NCBI GenBank assembly: GCA_021732285.1
Contig: JAKFVH010000046.1
Span: forward strand, 1 to 32,853
DNA: 32,853 bases
From: Reyranella sp.
GTDB lineage: Bacteria > Pseudomonadota > Alphaproteobacteria > Reyranellales > Reyranellaceae
Direction: 5' to 3'
Shown here in pieces: positions 15,266 through 22,702 of this stretch (its first letter is position 1; every line of letters begins with the position of its first letter). The notes below the pieces were generated by a model. That model saw nothing but the letters and a program-made list of their open reading frames with translations. It had not been told where the DNA came from and ran no database searches. A program made the position numbers and the translations under genes.

Positions 15266-17352
15266 GGGCGACCTCCGCGGCGCGACAGCACGGCCTGCGC
15301 CGCGATGGCCAGTCCGATCAGGCCGGCGACGCAGAGGACCACGATGGCGATATCTCCGGCACTCGGCTCGGACAGGATCCTGACGATGCGATCGCCCATG
15401 ATCGACATCAGCACCAGGCCGGGCAGCATGCCGATCAGCGTGCCGACCAGGAAGTCGACGAAGCGGATACCGCTCGCCCCGGCCGCGAGGTTCACGAGCG
15501 TGAACGGCGCGATCGGCAGCAGGCGGAAGGTCACGACCGCTAAAAGGCCGCGCTTGCGCACGCCCTCCAGGCCGTGCCGCCAGCGCTCGCCCAACATGCG
15601 ATAGAGCGCCTCGCGCCCGAGCAGGCCACCGAGGAAGAACATGACAAGACCGCTGGTCACGGTGCCGGCGCCGCCATAGAGGATGCCGAGCCACGGCCCG
15701 AACACCGCGGCTGTCGTCAGGATCAGGATGTTGAGCGGGAAGATGATCGCGCCCGCCAGCACGAACACCAGGACGACGATCACGACCGCCCACGGCTCGC
15801 CGCGCACGGTCTTGAGCACCGCCCGCACGTTGTCGGCCGTCACCAGTCCCGAGAGCGCCGTATAGCGCCACGCCAAGGCGATGCCGAGCACGACCAGGGC
15901 GCAGGCGAGCGCGACCAGGAGCGGCCGCAGGCGCGTCACCAGATGACGCGCCAACCGCGCCGGCCTGATCGGTCGCGGCGGATCGGCAAGTCGTTCGATG
16001 ACGTCGGCCAGGCCGCCTTCGTCGGGCTCGCCGTCGTCGATCGGCCGCAAGCGGTGTCCATTGGCGCTGAGCTCGTCGGCGGCACGCACCAGCGAGCCAT
16101 GCCGCGCCAGGAGGGCCGCGACATCGGCGGCAGCGACGCCGCAATGCTCGCCCAGTAGCCGGTTGCGGATTTCGAGGATGGCCGTGCGCTCGCGATCGCT
16201 GTGCGCCTCGATGGCGAGGTCGCATTCGGTGTCGGCGCCCATCGAGCGGTTGTTCATGTTGGCCGAGCCGACGCGCAGGAAGCGGTCGTCGACCGCCATG
16301 ACCTTGGAATGGATCATGGTGTCGGTCGTCTTGCCGTCCTGCTCGACGGCGGGATAGAGCAGCCGCACGCGATTGCCGCCGGCCGCGTGGATGCGCCGCC
16401 AGAAGCGGATGCGGCCGTTGCGCATGGTATGGCGCTCGACCCAGGAATCGTGACTGCGTGGCGCCACGATCACCACCTGGAGCTCGGGGCAGCGGCTGAG
16501 GCGGTCGGCCAGCCGATCGGCGATCAGCGGCGAGCTCAGGAACTGGTTCTCGATGTAGATCTCGCGCTCGGCCAGGTCGATCGAATCGGCGAACAGCGTC
16601 TCGGCCTCGCGGATCGCGTCCTCGCCGTCGTAGCGCGGCTGGGTGCGGGCGATGCCGACATCGACGTCGGTGAAATCGGCACGCACCGTCTCGGGCCAAG
16701 GATCACCATGCGGCTCGACCCGCGGCACGCCGCCGTTGGCCCGGCACCAGCGTTCGCGCGCCAGCTGTGCCAGCGCCTGTGCCGCCGCACCATCGACCAT
16801 CATCTGGACGTCGTGGAAGGGCCGATAGGGATGGCCCGAGGGATCGACACGCTGGCGATTCTCCGCCGAATGGGAGGTGGTGTCCCAGCGCCGGATCGTG
16901 AGGTCGAGGCCGCCGGAGAAGGCCACCGCATCGTCGACCACGACGATCTTCTGGTGCTGCGAGCTGCCGAAGGGCACCGAGTTGTCGATGCAGAGCGTCA
17001 CGCGCTCGGGCGTCCGCCAGCCCAGTGACAGGCGCGGCAACAGCTCGCGCTCGCCGGCATAGAGCAGTGAATAGTCCCACATCAGGAGATGGACGTGCAG
17101 ATGGGGCCGCGTCCGCACCAGGTCGCGCAGGAAGTCGGCGAAGCTGCTGGGCAGGCCGTCGGCCGGTTTGCCGTCGGCGCCGACGAGTTGCGTGCGGCTG
17201 TCGATGTCCCAGCCGACCACCACGATGCTGCGCTCGGCCTTCAGGCAAGCGCCGCGCACCGCCTCGAAGAAGGCAGCGGCGTCGATCAGGACGGCGGCCC
17301 TGGCGGCCCGCTCGATCCGCCAAACGTTATGGTTCGGCCGCAGAAAATTCAT
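15262..17352 (-). CDS. Phospholipase D-like protein fused to a VTT (DedA/TVP38-type) membrane domain
   Basis: The 696-residue protein has two parts. Residues 1 to about 420 are a phospholipase D superfamily domain with both HxKx4D motifs: His133/Lys135/Asp140 and His348/Lys350/Asp355, the second followed by G-S-A-N-M-N-N-R-S. Cardiolipin synthases and PLDs share this arrangement. Residues of about 470-690 carry several transmembrane helices, with the VTT/SNARE-associated pattern F-P-L-N-I-L-I-L, V-F-G-P-W-L-G-I-L-Y-G-G-A-G and F-R-L-L-P-I-A-P-F. VTT proteins of the DedA/TMEM41 group are linked to lipid scrambling or transport. The fusion therefore suggests phosphatidyl transfer or hydrolysis coupled to lipid movement at the inner membrane (inference). 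GAGGGG precedes the ATG. The stop overlaps the TTG start of the EEP gene. Confidence 0.9.
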   Translation of the reverse strand: MNFLRPNHNVWRIERAARAAVLIDAAAFFEAVRGACLKAERSIVVVGWDIDSRTQLVGADGKPADGLPSSFADFLRDLVRTRPHLHVHLLMWDYSLLYAGERELLPRLSLGWRTPERVTLCIDNSVPFGSSQHQKIVVVDDAVAFSGGLDLTIRRWDTTSHSAENRQRVDPSGHPYRPFHDVQMMVDGAAAQALAQLARERWCRANGGVPRVEPHGDPWPETVRADFTDVDVGIARTQPRYDGEDAIREAETLFADSIDLAEREIYIENQFLSSPLIADRLADRLSRCPELQVVIVAPRSHDSWVERHTMRNGRIRFWRRIHAAGGNRVRLLYPAVEQDGKTTDTMIHSKVMAVDDRFLRVGSANMNNRSMGADTECDLAIEAHSDRERTAILEIRNRLLGEHCGVAAADVAALLARHGSLVRAADELSANGHRLRPIDDGEPDEGGLADVIERLADPPRPIRPARLARHLVTRLRPLLVALACALVVLGIALAWRYTALSGLVTADNVRAVLKTVRGEPWAVVIVVLVFVLAGAIIFPLNILILTTAAVFGPWLGILYGGAGTVTSGLVMFFLGGLLGREALYRMLGERWRHGLEGVRKRGLLAVVTFRLLPIAPFTLVNLAAGASGIRFVDFLVGTLIGMLPGLVLMSIMGDRIVRILSEPSAGDIAIVVLCVAGLIGLAIAAQAVLSRRGGRP

Positions 17353-17465
17353 CGCCCCTCAACGTGCGGAAAGGCAAATGGTTGTGCAATGCAATTGACG
17401 CCCCCTCGCCAGCCGGGGAAGCTATAGTGAAGAAGCGCTGAGGACTCGTGAAGGGAGATGGGCAA

Positions 17466-18536
17466 ATGGCGTACAAGATCCTGCTGCTGGGGGCGTCCTA
17501 CGGGTCGCTGCTGGCCTCGAAGATGCTGTTCGGCGGCCATTCCATCCATCTCATCTGCCTGCCGGCCGAGGCCGACCTGATCAACCAGGAGGGCTTCAAG
17601 GTCCGCTTGCCGATCCGAGGTCGCAAGGACCCGGTGCTGCTCGATTCGAAAAAGCTGCCGGGCAAGGTGACCGCCGGCGGCGTCGCGGGCGTCAATCCGG
17701 CGGACTACGACCTGATCGGGCTCGCCATGCAGGAGCCGCAATATCGCGTCGACGGCGTGTGCCAGCTCCTCGATGCCGTCGGCAAGTCGAAGGTGCCGTG
17801 CATGTCGATCATGAACATGCCGCCGCTGGCCTATCTGCGGCGCATTCCCGGCCTCGACTGCGACAAGCTCAAGCCCGCCTACACCGACGCTTCCGTGTGG
17901 GACAGCTTCGACCCCGAGCGCATCACGCTGAACAGCCCGGACCCGCAGGCGATCCGTCCGCCCGAGGAGAAGGTCAATTTCCTGCAGGTCACGCTGCCGA
18001 CCAACTTCAAGGTCGCGCGCTTCAAGGACGACAAGCTGACGGCCATCCTCGGCCAGCTCGAGAAGGACGTCGAGGCGGCGCGCTTCGAGGTGCCCGAGGG
18101 CAAGATCGAACTGCCGGTCAAGCTCAAGGTCTACGATTCGGTCTTCGTGCCGCTCGCCAAGTGGGCGATGCTGCTGTCCGGCAACTATCGTTGCGTCACC
18201 GAGGACGGCATGCGCACCGCGCAGGAGGCCGTGCACACCGACCTCGAGACCTCGCGCTCGGTCTACAACTTCGTGATCGACCTTTGCGTCAAGCTGGGCG
18301 CCAACCCGGCCGACCTCGTGCCGTTCGAGAAGTACGCTGCCGCGGCGCAGAGCCTGGTGCGGCCCGCTTCGGCGGCACGCGCGCTGAACAACGGCGTGCC
18401 CTTCATCGAGCGCGCCGACAAGCTGGTGCAGCTCATCGCCCGCGAGAAAGGCCTCAGCCATCCCGAGATCGATCGCGGCGTGGCGCTGGTCGACCGGCGT
18501 CTGGAGGCCAACCGCAAGAAGGCGGCGGCGGCTTAA
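17466..18536 (+). CDS. Ketopantoate reductase-like (ApbA/PanE-type) NAD(P)-binding protein
   Basis: A 356-residue soluble protein beginning Y-K-I-L-L-L-G-A-S-Y-G-S-L-L-A-S-K. This is a Rossmann dinucleotide-binding loop in which G-A-S-Y-G-S replaces the standard GxGxxG, followed by a second strand (S-I-H-L-I-C-L) as in ApbA/PanE ketopantoate reductases. The C-terminal half is helical and ends in an Ala/Lys-rich tail. The non-standard glycine loop and extra length make a true panE role unlikely; a relative acting on another substrate, or a non-catalytic member, is more probable. The ATG at 17466 has an AAGGGAG site upstream. A GTG at 17448 is the alternative. The gene is divergent from the PLD-VTT gene across about 110 bases. 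Its stop codon overlaps that of the next, convergent gene. Confidence 0.6.
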   Translation: MAYKILLLGASYGSLLASKMLFGGHSIHLICLPAEADLINQEGFKVRLPIRGRKDPVLLDSKKLPGKVTAGGVAGVNPADYDLIGLAMQEPQYRVDGVCQLLDAVGKSKVPCMSIMNMPPLAYLRRIPGLDCDKLKPAYTDASVWDSFDPERITLNSPDPQAIRPPEEKVNFLQVTLPTNFKVARFKDDKLTAILGQLEKDVEAARFEVPEGKIELPVKLKVYDSVFVPLAKWAMLLSGNYRCVTEDGMRTAQEAVHTDLETSRSVYNFVIDLCVKLGANPADLVPFEKYAAAAQSLVRPASAARALNNGVPFIERADKLVQLIAREKGLSHPEIDRGVALVDRRLEANRKKAAAA

Positions 18537-19600
18537 TCAGCCAGGACCTCGACCCTCGCCCATAGGACGGGATTGCGCGCGCTGGACGCGTCATCCCGGC
18601 CGACGGCATCGATCCCGATGACCCTCAGTCGGGTTCCCGCGGGCAATGTCTGCTTGATGGCGGATTGCAGCCTGCGGCCGTCGATCCCGTCGCCGCGCAG
18701 GAACTTCGCGGTCTTGGTATGCAGGCACTGACCCTTCACCGCCTGCGTCAACGGCTCCTCGACCTTGAAGCCCGCACCGGCATTGAGTTCCGGCGAGTCG
18801 AACGCGATCGATCGTGTGCCGCTGTCGGACACTACCCACTGCTTGAGGCTTCCGTCGATGCCACCGAGGAAGATCCACCCTTCCGCGGATTTGGCGGCCG
18901 TTGCGCAAGACGACGTTTGCACGCCCGATCCTGTCGGCGTCGTGGCGGTCGGTGCAGCTGTCGCAGGCGTCGGCGCAACGATTGTCGGCGTGGTCGGTGC
19001 CGGCGTTGAAGCGGTCACGACTGTCGGCGTCGGCTGCGTCGCGGGAAGTGCCGCCATCGTGCTGAGCGTCGCGTAGACCCTGCGGACCTTGTCGTAGTCG
19101 GGAATGAGGTTGGCCTCATCCAGGAGCTTCAGCTTTCTCAGCACCTTGTCGAGGTCGTCGTTCTCGATCGCCTTCTGGATCAGCGCCGCCTGATACTGGC
19201 GAAGCGACTCCGACGGCAGGCTTTTGATCTTGCTCTCGATCTCCGTGTACTCCTGCCCCGCGAGCTTCTTCGCGAGCTCATTGGCGTCCGAGATCATCCC
19301 CGTGAGGTTGAGCAGATTGAGCTTCGCCATGACGACGTTGGGATCGTTGTGCTCGAAGGCCTTGACCAGCAATGCCGCCTCGCGCTGCCTCGTTTCTTCG
19401 GCGAGACGCCGGTCCTTGGTGATCCAGTCGGAGACGGCATTGGACAGCAACCCGACGAAGACAGCGATCGCCGACACGACGATCGGACTCTTGAACAGCG
19501 ATCCTTCGCGTTCCTTGAGGGCGAGCTCGCGTTCCCGCAGAGCCATCTCCGCCCGCCACTTCTCGCGTTCGAAGTCGTCGCTCAGCTCGTGCTCTGCCAT
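18533..19600 (-). CDS. Membrane-anchored protein with cytoplasmic coiled coil and possible SH3-like C-terminus
   Basis: I do not recognise a named family. The 355-residue product starts with a highly charged Glu/Arg helix (about residues 1-38), has one transmembrane segment (about 41-60, S-P-I-V-V-S-A-I-A-V-F-V-G), then a long charged helical region to about 190. A Thr/Pro/Ala-rich linker of about 50 residues follows, and then a globular C-terminal domain starting G-W-I-F-L-G-G and ending W-A-R-V-E-V-L. The G-W-x-x-L-G opening resembles bacterial SH3-like domains. The linker suggests the C-terminal domain is held away from the membrane, in the periplasm if the N-terminus is inside. The ATG at 19600 is preferred over 19612 because GGAG lies six bases before it. 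The stop overlaps that of the convergent upstream gene in a shared TTAA. Confidence 0.6.
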   Translation of the reverse strand: MAEHELSDDFEREKWRAEMALRERELALKEREGSLFKSPIVVSAIAVFVGLLSNAVSDWITKDRRLAEETRQREAALLVKAFEHNDPNVVMAKLNLLNLTGMISDANELAKKLAGQEYTEIESKIKSLPSESLRQYQAALIQKAIENDDLDKVLRKLKLLDEANLIPDYDKVRRVYATLSTMAALPATQPTPTVVTASTPAPTTPTIVAPTPATAAPTATTPTGSGVQTSSCATAAKSAEGWIFLGGIDGSLKQWVVSDSGTRSIAFDSPELNAGAGFKVEEPLTQAVKGQCLHTKTAKFLRGDGIDGRRLQSAIKQTLPAGTRLRVIGIDAVGRDDASSARNPVLWARVEVLAD

Positions 19601-19791
19601 TGCCGTCTCCATACGGTTGCGGCGCCGCCGCAAGGCTCGCAGGCGCCGCGATCACGGTCTGTGAAAATCCGCACATTAAGCGGCGCTGCAAAACGGTAAC
19701 GTCGGTTTGTCGGCCTCGATGGCCGCGACTAGCGTCACACAGCAGGACGTGGGGAGACGATGCGCTTCTGGCGTACGATCGGTATCGGCCG

Positions 19792-20109
19792 TTGTTGAGC
19801 AGATTGCACAGGAAGGCCGAGGCGCTGGATGCGGCGTACCTGCGCGCCATGGGCCATCCGCACGACCATGCGATCCGGCAGGAGCTTCTGAGTGCCCTCG
19901 AATGGGACAGGGACGATCATCCCGACCATGCCCGGCCGGCCATCCGCAACCTGTTCAGGGAAGTGCACGACCACTCCGCCGCGCTGTCGCAGCACATCCA
20001 GTCGGGCACAAGCCACCTCGTCTCCGACAGCGTCGCGAGCTTGCGCAAGAGTCTCGGCTCGCTGACGCACGTGCTCGCGACGCGCCACAAGGAACCGCCG
20101 AAGAAATAA
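19792..20109 (+). CDS. Small helical hypothetical protein, start uncertain (possible frameshift)
   Basis: The open frame ends with a convincing soluble helical sequence of about 105 residues (R-K-A-E-A-L-D-A-A-Y-L-R-A-M-G-H, I-R-Q-E-L-L-S-A-L-E-W, and a basic tail ending H-K-E-P-P-K-K). I recognise no family. The start is a problem: the only in-frame candidates are TTG at 19600, which lies on the divergent gene's own start, and TTGs at 19792 and 19795, none with a ribosome site. A good GGGGAG site precedes ATG 19760, but that frame reads M-R-F-W-R-T-I-G-I-G-R-C and stops at 19798, overlapping the TTG at 19795 as TTGA. Either a one-base frameshift split the gene, or translation restarts at the overlap. 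The stop lies 4 bases from the convergent DUF333 gene. Confidence 0.45.
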   Translation: MLSRLHRKAEALDAAYLRAMGHPHDHAIRQELLSALEWDRDDHPDHARPAIRNLFREVHDHSAALSQHIQSGTSHLVSDSVASLRKSLGSLTHVLATRHKEPPKK

Positions 20110-20113
20110 GGGC

Positions 20114-20512
20114 TCAGCGGCTGCAGGTGCCCGCGTAGTAGCCAGCCGCATCGCACGCCTTGCCGCCGGGCAGCGAGCAGACGCCGGTCTCGCCGGCGGC
20201 GCTTTCCATGACCACCGTGTAGCGGCCGCCGGTGATGGCGCAGTAGCGGCCGGCTGGCGTGACGTAGCCCGTCACGCGCAGCCCGTTCTTCGGGCATTCG
20301 CCGCGGAACAGAGCCCACTCCTCGCACTGGTAGTTGTCGGTGAAGACGCAGACGCCGTACTGCCCGCCGTCCGGACGCCGTTCGATCGTGAGCGTGCCGC
20401 CCTGCTTCACGCAGTTCTGCGACGCCGGATTGGCGAGCTGGCTTTGGGCCAGTCCGGTGCCGGCAAGCAGCACCAGGGCCGCCATCGCGATCGCCAGCCG
20501 TTGCGTCAACAT
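20114..20512 (-). CDS. Secreted protein with two DUF333-like repeats
   Basis: The 132-residue product has a Sec signal peptide (residues 1-22, ending G-L-A-Q) and two tandem Cys-rich units. The first (about residues 27-74) reads N-P-A-S-Q-N-C-V-K-Q-G-G-T-L, then G-G-Q-Y-G-V-C-V-F, then C-E-E-W-A-L-F-R-G-E-C-P, an exact DUF333 pattern. The second (about 83-131) is a diverged copy: T-P-A-G-R-Y-C-A-I-T-G-G, G-E-T-G-V-C-S-L, A-C-D-A-A-G-Y-Y-A-G-T-C. Each unit keeps four cysteines, probably as disulfides in the periplasm. DUF333 proteins are often labelled hemolysin-like, without firm support. A GGAGG site lies just upstream. It precedes the convergent hypothetical gene and follows the HAD phosphatase gene on the same strand by 13 bp, so the two may share a transcript. 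Confidence 0.85.
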   Translation of the reverse strand: MLTQRLAIAMAALVLLAGTGLAQSQLANPASQNCVKQGGTLTIERRPDGGQYGVCVFTDNYQCEEWALFRGECPKNGLRVTGYVTPAGRYCAITGGRYTVVMESAAGETGVCSLPGGKACDAAGYYAGTCSR

Positions 20513-20525
20513 CGATCGCCCTCCA

Positions 20526-21530
20526 TCACTTCAACTCGAAGGGATAGATCACCTTCCAGTCGTTCTTCATGTCGACCACCAGCCACTTGCGCCGGATCGC
20601 CTCGTCCCACGCCTTGTCGAGGCGGCCGATCGGCGAGTTGCGGTCGTAGGCGTATTCGCGCACGGCGTCGGTGTGATGGACCAGCCCCATGAAGCGCGCG
20701 CCGGCGCCGGCCGCCGTCCATTCCAGCATCTGCTGGTCGCCGTCGGAATTTCCGAAGGCGAAGTACGGCCGCCGCCCGATGAAGTGGTTGATGCCGACCG
20801 CCTTGCCCGGCCCGTCGTCGATGAACTCGACCTTGGCCTCCTTCATCAGCACCGGCTTGTCGGGCTGGGGCATGGCGTATCGGGTGACGCCCGAGGAGCC
20901 CACGACCTGCTCGGGCGGGATGCCGTAGGTGCGCTCGGTCCATGGCCGCATGAACTCGACGCCGCCGCCCGAGACGATGAAGGTCTTGAACTGGTTCGCG
21001 CGCAGGTAGGCCAGCAGCTCGAGCATCGGCTGGTAGACGAGGTCGGTGTAAGGCCGCTTGAAGCGCGGATGGCGTGCTGTCGCCAGCCAATCGATCACGG
21101 TCTGCCTGAATTCCTCGGTGGTGAGACCGGAATGGGTCGCCGTGATGACCTCGAGCATGCCCTTTTCGCCCATCAGCGCGAGCTGGGCCCGATCGTCGGC
21201 CAGCACCGAGCGGAACGGCTCGGTGGTGCGCCATTCGGGATGCCGCGCCGCCCCCGCCTTGACGCGGTCCATGGCGAAGACGATCTGGACGTACATCGGC
21301 TGCTCGGTCCACAGCGTGCCGTCATTGTCGAAGGTGGCGATGCGTTCCGGCACGGGCACCCAATCGCGGCCGCCGGCCGTGGTGGCGCGCGCCACGAAAT
21401 CGACGATCGATTGCTTGGCGGGGCCGTCGTTCCACGACGGCAACGGATCGCCCTGTGCCCAGGCAGGCGGCGCGACACGCAGCGCCACCGTAGATGCCAC
21501 CATCCCACCGACGAACGATCGACGCCGCAT
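20526..21530 (-). CDS. TAT-exported HAD-superfamily phosphatase
   Basis: A 334-residue haloacid-dehalogenase-fold hydrolase. Motif I is F-D-N-D-G-T-L-W, giving nucleophile Asp68 and acid/base Asp70. Motif II is the Ser of I-V-S-G-G-G, and motif IV is G-N-S-D-G-D-Q-Q-M-L. The large insertion between motifs I and II (about residues 75-190) is the cap domain typical of phosphoserine-phosphatase-like members. The N-terminus M-R-R-R-S-F-V-G-G followed by a hydrophobic stretch to P-A-W-A-Q is a twin-arginine signal, so a folded enzyme acts in the periplasm, on a phosphoester that cannot be named. A GAGGGG site precedes the ATG. The neighbouring divergent gene is also an exported hydrolase. Confidence 0.88.
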   Translation of the reverse strand: MRRRSFVGGMVASTVALRVAPPAWAQGDPLPSWNDGPAKQSIVDFVARATTAGGRDWVPVPERIATFDNDGTLWTEQPMYVQIVFAMDRVKAGAARHPEWRTTEPFRSVLADDRAQLALMGEKGMLEVITATHSGLTTEEFRQTVIDWLATARHPRFKRPYTDLVYQPMLELLAYLRANQFKTFIVSGGGVEFMRPWTERTYGIPPEQVVGSSGVTRYAMPQPDKPVLMKEAKVEFIDDGPGKAVGINHFIGRRPYFAFGNSDGDQQMLEWTAAGAGARFMGLVHHTDAVREYAYDRNSPIGRLDKAWDEAIRRKWLVVDMKNDWKVIYPFELK

Positions 21531-21626
21531 TGCCCCCTCTCCTCAACACCCTGCCGACCGTATCAGGAACGAGGGGTGCATCGAAAGCAATTGCGCCGCC
21601 GGAGCACGTCCGGGCAGAGTCCCGTC

Positions 21627-22700
21627 ATGCTCAAGCGACGCGTCGTCCTCGCCGCGGGATCGGCAAGCCTGGTGGCCTCGGCGTCGCTCGCCCAGGGCGA
21701 TTCGCGGATCGAGGGGCTGCTGGCGGAGCTGATGCACAAGCGTCGCGTGCCGGACGCGAGCCTTGCGGTGATCCGCGGCGGAGCGATCGCCGAGCGCATC
21801 GCCGTCAGTGCGGGTGAGCGCACCCTCTTCCAAGCCGCCTCCATCAGCAAGGTCGTGACCGGCGTCACCGTGATGCGGCTGGTCGAGCAGGGCCGCATCG
21901 GCCTCGACACGCCGGTGAACGAGATGCTGCGGTCCTGGACGCTGCCAGGACCGGGCGCGGAGCGCGTCACGCCGCGCCTGCTGCTCTGCCATCGCGGCGG
22001 CACGACCGTTTCGGGGTTTCCCGGTTACGCCGCTGGCGCGCCGCTGCCGACACTGGCCGAGATCCTGGACGGCACGCCGCCCTGCAATACGCGTGGCGTC
22101 CGCGTCGCCTGGCCGCCCGGCGAGGCCTTCCGCTACTCGGGCGGCGGCACCATGGTGCTGCAGCGTCTGGTGATGGACGTCGCCAACCAAGGCTTCGACG
22201 CGCTGGCGGGCGAGCTGGTGCTGGCGCCGGCCGGCATGAACCGCAGCGGCTTCTTCCAGCCGCTGCCTGCCAGCGAAAGCAACTGGGCATCGGCGTACGA
22301 TCTCGACGGCAACCCGCTGCAAGGCCGCTACCACGTCTATCCGGAGCACGCCGCGGCGGGACTGTGGAGCACGGCGTCCGATCTGGCGCAGCTGGCGCTG
22401 GCGATCGGCGCGAGCTGGCGGGCCGGCGGCCTGCTGACGCAGGCAACCGCCGAGCTGATGGCCACCCGGGTCGCCACCGGGCCGACCGGCCTCGGCCTCT
22501 TCGTCCTCCCGCGCGACGGCAAGCCGCCCTACCTCTATCACTACGGCGTCAATGCGGGCTTCCGCTCGGTGCTGGTGTTCGCCGCCGACGCGAGCTTCGG
22601 CGTGGCGCTGATGACCAACGCCGAAGGCGGCAAGCCGCTGATCCCCGCCATGCTGGCCGCGCTGTTCGAGGGCCAGGACCCGTTCCGGCCGGGCGACTGA
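21627..22700 (+). CDS. Serine hydrolase of the class C beta-lactamase/penicillin-binding fold
   Basis: The 357-residue protein has an N-terminal signal with a basic K-R-R start and an A-S-L-A-Q end at about residue 23, then the beta-lactamase fold. The catalytic S-x-x-K is Ser72-Ile-Ser-Lys75, the Y-x-(N/G) element is Tyr170-Ser-Gly, and a H-Y-G-V-N-A-G-F segment occupies the place of the K-T-G/H-x-G strand. Members of this Pfam group include class C beta-lactamases, D-aminopeptidases and esterases. The Y-S-G rather than Y-S-N triad suggests an esterase or peptidase rather than a resistance enzyme (inference). The ATG at 21627 begins the signal peptide. The ribosome site is weak (GGGCAGAG). 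The MFS pseudogene begins 2 bases after the stop, implying former co-transcription. Confidence 0.85.
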   Translation: MLKRRVVLAAGSASLVASASLAQGDSRIEGLLAELMHKRRVPDASLAVIRGGAIAERIAVSAGERTLFQAASISKVVTGVTVMRLVEQGRIGLDTPVNEMLRSWTLPGPGAERVTPRLLLCHRGGTTVSGFPGYAAGAPLPTLAEILDGTPPCNTRGVRVAWPPGEAFRYSGGGTMVLQRLVMDVANQGFDALAGELVLAPAGMNRSGFFQPLPASESNWASAYDLDGNPLQGRYHVYPEHAAAGLWSTASDLAQLALAIGASWRAGGLLTQATAELMATRVATGPTGLGLFVLPRDGKPPYLYHYGVNAGFRSVLVFAADASFGVALMTNAEGGKPLIPAMLAALFEGQDPFRPGD

Positions 22701-22702
22701 CC

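Noticed and set aside
17395..17428. TTGACG and TATAGT as a promoter for the ketopantoate-reductase-like gene
   Set aside because: The two hexamers are 22 bases apart, too far for a sigma-70-type promoter.
20334..21626. 430-codon extension upstream of the beta-lactamase-fold gene
   Set aside because: It runs antisense to the HAD phosphatase and DUF333 genes. The real signal peptide starts at 21627.
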